Origin: Bacillus sp. FJAT-27245
Lineage (GTDB): Bacteria > Bacillota > Bacilli > Bacillales > Cytobacillaceae
Assembly: GCF_001273955.1 (NCBI RefSeq)
Contig: NZ_LIGI01000001.1
Coordinates: forward strand, 1,763,243 to 1,827,242
Direction: 5' to 3'
DNA: 64,000 nucleotides
Part shown: positions 57,001 through 64,000 of the stretch, one piece after another
Layout: every line of letters starts with the position of its first letter
Position numbering within the stretch: position 1 is the stretch's first letter
Notes under the pieces: generated by a model
Database searches by the model: none
The model's input: the letters and a program-made list of their open reading frames with translations, nothing else
Told to the model about the DNA's origin: nothing
Made by a program: the position numbers and the translations under genes

Positions 57001-58129
57001 GCTTGTTATCCTCCTGATTGAATAATGAGTCTTATTATAAACTAAAATGCTATGAAAAAGACAAGAACTATGAATATATTGGATATTTTCTAGTTATTAT
57101 GGCCTATAAGGTTTATTCGATTACTATTTTGTTAATGAGGTTGACCTTTTATACATGAGTCAAATTTTTTTATTTTTGATAGAAGACAAGAAATTTTTAA
57201 AAATACGGGATGCCTTGTAAAATAAGCCATAATAGTGATTTTTGTTTATGACTTTATATTCCTGGTTGGTATATAATAAAAGGAAAACAACAGCAAATAG
57301 CCGCCAAGGGGGAGAGGCGGCCACTTTGGAATATATACAGCATTTTTCAATGCGGGTAAGCGGTCACAGCTGGCAGCCAGTTGCAACTAATGCCAGCTGA
57401 TTTGATGTAAGTCTTTTCTGTGTTGTCTCTAAGATGCCTTTTCCTGGCTATTCTCGGGTGCTGATGTAGTCATTGTGCCTCATGTCGCCCGTCTTTGCTG
57501 TTTCTATGCTGAACTGGGCTGGATCTTGATGCGGATCGTAGTTGCTTCTAAGATGTAACGTTGTGAATCTGGATGTAAGTCATAGTTGCTTCTAAGATGT
57601 AACGTTGTGAATCTGGATGTAAGTCATAGCATAGTTGTATCTAAGCTGTAACGTTGTGAATCTGGATGTAAGTCGTAGATGTTTCTAAGATGCAGCTTTG
57701 TGTACCTGGATGCAATTCATGGTTGTTTCTAAAATGGATTGGTCTGTATCTGGATGCTGATCTTCGCTGTATCGATGCTGAGATAATGTGTATCTGGATG
57801 CAAACCCTAGGTGTTTCTTAGATGGACGATTCTGTATCTTGATGCAAATCATTGATGTGTCTGGCTGGAGCCCCTGTTAATGCACGATGTGATTTGTTTT
57901 CATCCATGTATCATGGCTGTTGAATCTTCGTTGTGTTCCTGATGGGTATTGCGATGTTTTGGCTAAGCAATCACTTGATGGCTTGTTTTTGAATCGATTG
58001 CTGTTGATGTTTTTCTGTACTTTTAAAATAACAGATTCGACGTTAAAAATGTTCGTATGTTGTTTAAGTTCACAATACTGTAAAAACTATTTGACAAACT
58101 TTTGAATTTCCACGACAGGAGGGGTCGAT
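57001..58129. other. Large gene-free region with a possible transcript
   Basis: About 1.1 kb without a convincing gene. A perfect TATAAT at 57272-57277 is followed by a GCCGCC/GGCGGC hairpin (57302-57319) that encloses AAGGGGGAGA, and a short 24-codon frame (TTG near 57326, LEYIQHFSMRVSGHSWQ...). The 44-bp repeats follow. It could be a small RNA or leader, but the evidence is thin. Confidence 0.45.
57390..57880 (+). repeat. Array of degenerate 44-bp tandem repeats
   Basis: Units begin near 57480 and at 57524, 57568, 57612, 57661, 57705, 57749, 57793 and 57837, with the pattern TCTGGATGyAAGTCATAG..GTTTCTAAGATG......TTGTGTA. All are 44 bp except one of 49 (a CATAG duplication). More decayed units reach back to about 57390. 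Stops occur in the repeats, so they are non-coding. Confidence 0.92.
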
Positions 58130-58360
58130 TTGATTAGAATGGCGATTGCTGGTACTGTGGGATTTGTTCTGGTATTTTTAGAATCGTATTTTGTTATGGT
58201 TGTAAAAGGGTATACAACAATCGAGTTTGGGGGTATCAGCCCATTTGTCGGGGTCTGGGCAATGAATTTCTTCTTTGTGTTCTCAATCCTTACACACGTA
58301 AAGCTTTGGTATGACGAGCGGGCCTTGCAAAAGGAAGAAGCCCAGACGGACAGCAATTAA
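58130..58360 (+). CDS. Small two-helix membrane protein
   Basis: Protein of 76 aa with hydrophobic helices at about residues 4-25 (MAIAGTVGFVLVFLESYFVM) and 38-56 (FVGVWAMNFFFVFSIL), and a hydrophilic tail. The TTG start at 58130 lies behind GGAGGGG. It converges on lexA and shares its terminator. The family was not recognised. Confidence 0.7.
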   Translation: MIRMAIAGTVGFVLVFLESYFVMVVKGYTTIEFGGISPFVGVWAMNFFFVFSILTHVKLWYDERALQKEEAQTDSN

Positions 58361-58371
58361 TAATAGAAAGA

Positions 58372-58402
58372 AAAACAGGCTATCCGAAAATAGCCTGTTT
58401 TT
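58372..58402. terminator. Bidirectional terminator shared with lexA
   Basis: AACAGGCTAT/ATAGCCTGTT stem with loop CCGAAA and T runs on both strands. Confidence 0.9.
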
Positions 58403-59022
58403 TAATGGATGCTCCGATAGACGCCGATCACTTTTCCCAAAATGGACACTTCCCGAAGGATGATTGGCTCCATGGTCGGGTTTTCCGGCTGGAGTCGGAA
58501 ATAGTCCTTTTCTTTGTAAAACCTCTTACACGTAGCTTCGTCCTCTTCTGTCATCGCGACAACAATATCCCCGTTATTGGCGGTCTTTTGCTGCTTCACA
58601 ATGACGTAGTCGCCATCCAGGATGCCTGCCTCAATCATACTTTCCCCCATGATTTCAAGCATGAAAACCTGCTCGTCCGAAGGGACCATCGTTTCCGGAA
58701 GAGGGAAGTACTCCTCGACATTTTCAACGGCGGTGATTGGCTGTCCGGCAGTAACACGCCCGACGACTGGAACATTGACAACCCTTACTTTCGGGATGTA
58801 TGCTTCATCGGCTTCAAGAATTTCAATCGCCCTTGGCTTGGTTGGGTCCCTTCTGATGAGGCCCTTCAGCTCAAGGCGTTCTAGATGGCCGTGTACAGTC
58901 GAACTGGAGGCGAGCCCGACTGCTTCTCCGATTTCACGGACAGACGGCGGATAACCCTTCTTTTTTACTTCACTTTTAATATAATCAAGAATTTCTTGTT
59001 GTCTCTTAGATATTTTAGCCAT
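58402..59022 (-). CDS. lexA: SOS repressor LexA (DinR)
   Basis: Repressor of the SOS regulon, 206 aa. The winged-helix DNA-binding domain ([31 protein letters not shown]) is followed by the cleavage site Ala-Gly in VTAGQPITA, the nucleophile Ser in MGESMIEAG and the Lys in VIVKQQ. The ATG at 59022 ([12 protein letters not shown]) has AGAGGTG upstream; the longer frame to 59088 runs into the promoter. It is autoregulated through the box at 59082-59095. Confidence 0.97.
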   Translation of the reverse strand: MAKISKRQQEILDYIKSEVKKKGYPPSVREIGEAVGLASSSTVHGHLERLELKGLIRRDPTKPRAIEILEADEAYIPKVRVVNVPVVGRVTAGQPITAVENVEEYFPLPETMVPSDEQVFMLEIMGESMIEAGILDGDYVIVKQQKTANNGDIVVAMTEEDEATCKRFYKEKDYFRLQPENPTMEPIILREVSILGKVIGVYRSIH

Positions 59023-59055
59023 AAATGGAAACACCTCTTCTGGTATTGTTACCTT

Positions 59056-59084
59056 ATTATAGCACGGGTAGGACAAAGATACAA
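59056..59084 (-). promoter_or_regulatory. lexA promoter
   Basis: On the minus strand TTGTAT (59084-59079), 17 bp, TATAAT (59061-59056). The -35 overlaps a LexA box. Confidence 0.8.
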
Positions 59085-59095
59085 ACATAAGTTCG
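59082..59095. promoter_or_regulatory. LexA box 1 (lexA side)
   Basis: CAAACATAAGTTCG, one mismatch to CGAACNNNNGTTCG, overlapping the lexA -35. Confidence 0.85.
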
Positions 59096-59104
59096 ATAAA
59101 ATTG

Positions 59105-59134
59105 TTGACATCAAACAGACGTTCGGATTATAAT
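59105..59134 (+). promoter_or_regulatory. yneA promoter
   Basis: TTGACA (59105-59110) and TATAAT (59129-59134), both perfect, 18 bp apart with a LexA box in the spacer. Confidence 0.88.
59112..59125. promoter_or_regulatory. LexA box 2 (yneA spacer)
   Basis: CAAACAGACGTTCG, one mismatch, between -35 and -10 of yneA, so bound LexA blocks the promoter. Confidence 0.88.
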
Positions 59135-59148
59135 GAAATCAAATAAAC

Positions 59149-59162
59149 CGAACATACATTCC
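59149..59162. promoter_or_regulatory. LexA box 3 (weak, yneA leader)
   Basis: CGAACATACATTCC, two mismatches in the right half, 15 bp after the yneA -10. Confidence 0.6.
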
Positions 59163-59177
59163 TAAGGGGTGCGTCTA

Positions 59178-60187
<1,010 letters not shown>

Positions 60188-60241
60188 AAGGGCCTAATTT
60201 CTAGTATTATGCATGGTAGTCTAACCGAAAGAGGGAGCGCC

Positions 60242-60475
60242 ATGCTATCAAAAGAAAAAATCGCCAGGATTAACGAATTGGCCAGGAAATCAAAATCGGT
60301 CGGATTGACAGGTGAAGAAGCCAAAGAGCAAACCATGTTAAGGAAGGAATACCTTGAGGTTTTCCGTTCTTCCATGCTGGATACATTAACCAACACGACC
60401 ATCATTGATCCGGAAGGGAACGACGTAACCCCGGAGAAAATAAAGGATAGAAAAAGAAACAGGCATCTCCACTAA
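60242..60475 (+). CDS. ynzC: DUF896 protein YnzC
   Basis: Small helical protein of 77 aa (MLSKEKIARINELARKSK), the third gene of the lexA-controlled operon in B. subtilis. The function is unknown. ATG 60242 lies behind GAGGGAG; the frame is open to 60209. Confidence 0.93.
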   Translation: MLSKEKIARINELARKSKSVGLTGEEAKEQTMLRKEYLEVFRSSMLDTLTNTTIIDPEGNDVTPEKIKDRKRNRHLH

Positions 60476-60495
60476 AATGGGGTGCCTGTTTTTTT
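60458..60495 (+). terminator. Terminator of the yneA operon
   Basis: ACAGGCA/TGCCTGT with an inner CTCCA/TGGGG stem over the ynzC stop codon, then T7. Confidence 0.88.
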
Positions 60496-60583
60496 GCCAA
60501 AAAAAGCTAGAATCGCGCGTTTTTTGAGTATTTTTCCAGGGAAAATAAAAAAATAAAATGACAGCGCCTTCATACAGTGGGAT

Positions 60584-60613
60584 TTGTTGAATAATTCACA
60601 AGAGAGCTATAAT
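60584..60613 (+). promoter_or_regulatory. Promoter of tkt
   Basis: TTGTTG (60584-60589) and a perfect TATAAT (60608-60613), 18 bp apart, 40 bp before tkt. Confidence 0.75.
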
Positions 60614-60653
60614 ATTAAGAAGGTAGGAATTTGATTACGAAAGGATGTAATGT

Positions 60654-62660
60654 ATGTTTGACAAAATTGATGCTTTGTCCGTGAATTCAATCAGGACGTT
60701 ATCAATTGATGCAATTGAGAAAGCAAATTCCGGTCACCCGGGAATGCCAATGGGTGCAGCGCCTATGGCCTATACACTATGGACCCGGTTCATGAACCAT
60801 AATCCAAAAAATCCGAACTGGCTTAACCGCGACCGTTTCGTGCTATCCGCAGGACACGGCTCCATGCTGTTGTACAGCTTGCTCCACCTTTCCGGCTACA
60901 ATGTAACCATGGATGACATTAAGCAATTCCGCCAATGGGGATCAAAAACTCCTGGGCATCCTGAGTACGGCCACACTGAAGGCGTTGAAGCCACAACTGG
61001 CCCGCTTGGACAAGGTATCGCAATGGCTGTAGGGATGGCAATGGCAGAACGCCATTTGGCAGCTACCTACAACAAAGACAACTACGAGCTCGTAGACCAC
61101 TTTACATACAGCATTTGCGGTGACGGGGACTTGATGGAAGGCGTATCCGCAGAAGCTGCTTCGCTTGCGGGCCATTTGAAGCTCGGAAGGCTTGTCGTGC
61201 TTTACGATTCAAATGACATCTCACTCGATGGCGACCTACACATGTCTTTCTCTGAAAGTGTAAAAGACCGTTTCCTATCCTACGGCTGGCAATACATCAG
61301 AGTAGAAGACGGTAACGACCTTGATCAGGTGGCAAAGGCGCTTGAAGAAGCGAGAAGCGATTTGGACCGCCCAACTATGATTGAAGTAAAAACAATCATT
61401 GGGTTCGGCTCCCCTAACCTTTCCGGTAAATCCGATGTTCATGGCGCTCCGCTTGGAATGGATGAGCTTAAGCTGACAAAAGAAGCGTACAAGTGGACAT
61501 TCGAAGAAGATTTTTATGTGCCTGAAGAAGTTTATTCCCATTTCCAAAAGCTTGTCGAGGAAAACGGCGCGAAAAAAGAAGCCGAGTGGAACAGCTTGTT
61601 CGAGCAATACAAAAAAGACCATCCTGAACTAGGCAACCAGCTGGAACAGGCCCTTAAAGGCGAGCTTCCTGAAGGCTGGGACAAGGATCTTCCAGTTTAC
61701 AGCGAAGGAAAAAGCCTTGCGAGCAGGGCTTCATCCGGAGAAGCGATCAATGCAATCGCCAAAAACCTTCCAACGTTCTTTGGCGGCTCCGCTGACCTTG
61801 CTGGTTCCAATAAAACCTTAATCAAGGATGGAGGAGACTTCCTGCCGAATTCTTTCGAAGGCCGCAACATTTGGTTCGGCGTCAGGGAATTCGCAATGGG
61901 TGCCGCGCTTAACGGAATGGCTCTCCACGGCGGTTTGAAAGTGTTCGCTGGAACGTTCTTCGTATTCTCGGATTATCTGCGCCCGGCAATCAGGCTTGCA
62001 GCTCTAATGGGACTTCCAGTTACGTATGTTTTCACTCATGACAGTATCGCTGTCGGTGAAGACGGACCGACGCATGAGCCGATCGAGCAATTGGCTGCCC
62101 TAAGAGCAATGCCGAACCTTTCCGTCATCCGTCCGGCTGATGGAAATGAAACTGTAGCTGCCTGGAAGTTGGCTGTCGAATCCAGGGACGTACCAACTGC
62201 TCTTGTCCTGACAAGGCAAAACCTTCCTACCATTAAAGGAACGGATGAAAATGCCTATGAAGGCGTTAAGAAAGGTGCCTATGTTGTGTCTCCTTCCACT
62301 AAGGAAACTCCGGACGCACTACTCCTTGCTGCGGGCTCAGAAGTAGGCCTTGCCGTAAAAGCACAGGAAGAGCTTTCAAAAGAAGGAATCGAAGTATCCG
62401 TCGTGAGCATGCCATCATGGGATCGATTCGAAAAGCAATCGAAGGAATACAAAGATTCTGTTATTCCGAAGTCTGTTAAGAAACGCCTTGGCATTGAAAT
62501 GGGCTCATCCCTTGGCTGGCACCGTTACACAGGTGACGAAGGTGAAGTCCTTGCGATTGATACATTTGGCGCATCCGCACCTGGCGAAAAAGTCATGGAA
62601 GAGTATGGCTTCAGTGTCGGGAATGTTGTTGCAAAAGTAAAAAACCTTCTCCAACAATAA
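60654..62660 (+). CDS. tkt: Transketolase
   Basis: TPP enzyme of the pentose phosphate pathway, 668 aa. Visible are the N-terminal [20 protein letters not shown] stretch, GHPGMPMG, the TPP/metal motif [14 protein letters not shown]...[10 protein letters not shown], and the C-terminal [26 protein letters not shown] region (cited in part). ATG 60654 behind AAAGGATG. Codon use (many GCA/CTT/AAA) fits high expression. Confidence 0.97.
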   Translation: MFDKIDALSVNSIRTLSIDAIEKANSGHPGMPMGAAPMAYTLWTRFMNHNPKNPNWLNRDRFVLSAGHGSMLLYSLLHLSGYNVTMDDIKQFRQWGSKTPGHPEYGHTEGVEATTGPLGQGIAMAVGMAMAERHLAATYNKDNYELVDHFTYSICGDGDLMEGVSAEAASLAGHLKLGRLVVLYDSNDISLDGDLHMSFSESVKDRFLSYGWQYIRVEDGNDLDQVAKALEEARSDLDRPTMIEVKTIIGFGSPNLSGKSDVHGAPLGMDELKLTKEAYKWTFEEDFYVPEEVYSHFQKLVEENGAKKEAEWNSLFEQYKKDHPELGNQLEQALKGELPEGWDKDLPVYSEGKSLASRASSGEAINAIAKNLPTFFGGSADLAGSNKTLIKDGGDFLPNSFEGRNIWFGVREFAMGAALNGMALHGGLKVFAGTFFVFSDYLRPAIRLAALMGLPVTYVFTHDSIAVGEDGPTHEPIEQLAALRAMPNLSVIRPADGNETVAAWKLAVESRDVPTALVLTRQNLPTIKGTDENAYEGVKKGAYVVSPSTKETPDALLLAAGSEVGLAVKAQEELSKEGIEVSVVSMPSWDRFEKQSKEYKDSVIPKSVKKRLGIEMGSSLGWHRYTGDEGEVLAIDTFGASAPGEKVMEEYGFSVGNVVAKVKNLLQQ

Positions 62661-62678
62661 TTGATAGACTATGTTTCG

Positions 62679-62710
62679 AAGGCTGGGCTAAATTGCCCGG
62701 CCTTTTTTTT
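62679..62710 (+). terminator. Terminator after tkt
   Basis: AAGGCTGGGC/GCCCGGCCTT stem with loop TAAATT and T8. Confidence 0.93.
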
Positions 62711-62981
62711 GAAAAAAATCCCCAGGCGGCCCACTTTGTCCTATATCAGCCTTGTATAACTCGTGACAGCCCGGGGCTGGAATAGTATAATGAAAGACAA
62801 GGTAAAAATTTGCAATAGTCCAAATAAATAAGTTCAATGTAGTAATAATTGGAGTAATCGTGATTGCTAAAGGGGATACCGACCAAACCAGCCGAGTTAT
62901 TTTCATTTTAAATGACCAAATTTCGCTTTTCCTCCGTTACACGGTCCAAGGAGAAAGAGATTGAAGCAGGGAGAGAATGGA

Positions 62982-63422
62982 ATGAGAAAGTACCAACTCT
63001 ATTTAATTGAAGACGAGTTTGCCTCCCATTACTTCGGAAGAGAGCGCATATTTTTTCATTTATTCAAGGAAAATAGGCAGGCTGCCGGTGAACTGAAGCA
63101 CATAACTGACAAGCAAATCAGCTACATAACAAAACCGCTGCCCGTCCTGCGGATCCACCAGCTGCTCCATAAACAGCTTGAAAAGACGAATAGCCTGAAG
63201 GTGGAGAACGGCTGCTATACGATTGAGCTGAACAACCGGACAAGCAGGGCAGAGTTAACGGTCCAAGAAGTTGTCATTTTGATTAACGCTGAAGGCGGCT
63301 ACGAAGCGGAAACGGCATTTTTTGAAGTCCTCCGCAAATGTGAAGCTTCGTTCCTGGCGATTGATCTGGAAAATGATAAATATGGATGGCTGAAACCAAT
63401 AAAGGAAAGAAAATTTGTCTAA
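62982..63422 (+). CDS. sirA: Sporulation inhibitor of replication SirA
   Basis: Binds DnaA domain I at sporulation onset and blocks new rounds of replication. Protein of 146 aa. It starts MRKYQLYLIEDEFASHYFGRE and ends FLAIDLENDKYGWLKPIKERKFV (both cited in part), as in the family. ATG 62982 has GGGAGAG 8 nt upstream. In B. subtilis it is activated by Spo0A-P; no clear Spo0A box was seen in the 270 bp upstream. Confidence 0.94.
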   Translation: MRKYQLYLIEDEFASHYFGRERIFFHLFKENRQAAGELKHITDKQISYITKPLPVLRIHQLLHKQLEKTNSLKVENGCYTIELNNRTSRAELTVQEVVILINAEGGYEAETAFFEVLRKCEASFLAIDLENDKYGWLKPIKERKFV

Positions 63423-63444
63423 TGTGGGCGAACTATTGTATAAT
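63415..63444 (+). promoter_or_regulatory. Promoter of yneF
   Basis: TTGTCT (63415-63420, over the sirA stop) and TATAAT (63439-63444), 18 bp apart. Confidence 0.7.
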
Positions 63445-63497
63445 TACGCTTGGTAATTTACACTGTATAAGCAGGACAACATGAAGGAGGAAATAAA

Positions 63498-63719
63498 ATG
63501 GTTAGTACTGGTTATGTAATCCTTATTGCCGTTCTGGCGCTTGTAGCCGGTATCGCAATTGGATTTTTTATAACACGAAAGTACATGATGGATTATCTGA
63601 AAAAAAATCCGCCAATCAACGAACAAATGCTGAAAGTCATGATGATGCAAATGGGAATGAAACCGTCCCAAAAGAAAATCAATCAAATGATGCAAGCAAT
63701 GAACAAGCAAACGAAATAA
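63498..63719 (+). CDS. yneF: UPF0154 membrane protein YneF
   Basis: Protein of 73 aa with one N-terminal membrane helix (residues 6-25, [20 protein letters not shown]) and a Met/Lys/Gln-rich cytoplasmic tail ([20 protein letters not shown]), typical of the family. The function is unknown. ATG 63498 behind AAGGAGG. The 280 bases from its terminator to the window end hold no recognisable gene. Confidence 0.95.
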   Translation: MVSTGYVILIAVLALVAGIAIGFFITRKYMMDYLKKNPPINEQMLKVMMMQMGMKPSQKKINQMMQAMNKQTK

Positions 63720-63724
63720 CACGC

Positions 63725-63754
63725 AAAGCGCTCATTAATGGATGGGCGCTTTTA
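63725..63754 (+). terminator. Terminator after yneF
   Basis: AAGCGC/GCGCTT with an inner CAT/ATG pair, then TTTATT. Confidence 0.75.
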
Positions 63755-64000
63755 TTATTGTATGGATTGATAATATTCCGGGTAGGGGGAAGCCGGTATG
63801 AGTTACATTCTTGAGTAAGAACACGGATTCACTGTCATTTCAGATTCTGATACGTGACTTACCAAGGACAAAACCCGGTATTAATGCCATGCCAAGCATT
63901 ATAAATTTCCGTTAAATGGAAAAAAGCTCCTCGCTGTTGTGGGATGCCGCCAATATTTAATGGATATCGGGTATCGGGTAATTTTTCGATTATATCCGGG

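Noticed and set aside
57920-58105. 61-codon frame before the small membrane protein at 58130
   Set aside because: No ribosome site and it begins at the end of the decayed repeat tract; composition is not protein-like.

Overview
The window is a chromosomal segment of an endospore-forming Bacillaceae (Firmicutes). The evidence is consistent: AGGAGG-type ribosome sites, frequent TTG/GTG starts, many factor-independent terminators, Bacillus LexA and GlnR operators, and sporulation genes (spoIIIE, spoVS, spoVK, cotE, sirA). Most of the gene order matches the Bacillus subtilis stretch dapG-dapA-rnjB-tepA-spoIIIE-ymfC ... ymfF-ymfM-pgsA-cinA-recA-rny-ymdB-spoVS ... miaB-ricA-cotE-mutSL ... miaA-hfq-spoVK-ynbAB-glnRA ... 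lexA-yneAB-ynzC-tkt-sirA-yneF. The genus cannot be fixed from this sequence alone; a Mesobacillus-like relative is a guess.

Layout. 1-7.7 kb: end of the diaminopimelate/lysine branch (dapG, dapA), an RNase J paralogue, a Clp-like protease and the DNA translocase SpoIIIE. 8-13.7 kb: GntR regulator plus a complete nucleoside-type ABC importer (lipoprotein, double ATPase, two permeases). 14-21.6 kb: M16 peptidase-like pair, a reductase, small conserved genes, RodZ, PgsA and CinA. 21.7-26.2 kb: recA with a LexA box, RNase Y, YmdB, SpoVS. 26.3-33.3 kb: dipeptidase, 2-oxoacid:ferredoxin oxidoreductase, MiaB, RicA, CotE. 33.4-42.7 kb: a repeat-containing ferredoxin-like protein, a cupin, MutS/MutL, a gene remnant, Ohr, a HesB-like protein and a CoA-type Nudix hydrolase. 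42.8-44.1 kb: first accessory islet (membrane protein plus frameshifted gene). 44.1-51.5 kb: MreBH, MiaA, Hfq, SpoVK, a glutaredoxin with an in-frame TGA, a 51-bp repeat array, HflX, YnbB. 51.6-54.1 kb: second accessory islet and an HxlR/MFS pair with a broken transporter. 54.1-56 kb: glnRA. 56-58.4 kb: PAS/degenerate GGDEF protein and a gene-poor 44-bp repeat tract. 58.4-63.8 kb: the lexA/yneA SOS locus, transketolase, SirA and YneF.

How it fits together. Two SOS-controlled loci (recA; lexA/yneA-yneB-ynzC) link recombination to division arrest. glnRA is autoregulated through two GlnR sites. Several RNA-metabolism genes (RNase J paralogue, rny, ricA, hfq, miaA, miaB) lie in the same window. 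The most unusual item is the 77-codon glutaredoxin whose first active-site Cys codon is TGA. It has a strong ribosome site, an intact frame on both sides and a hairpin about 31 nt downstream, so it is a candidate selenoprotein, with a nonsense mutation as the alternative. Other notable items are two islets with related ends, two unrelated tandem-repeat arrays, and three broken genes.
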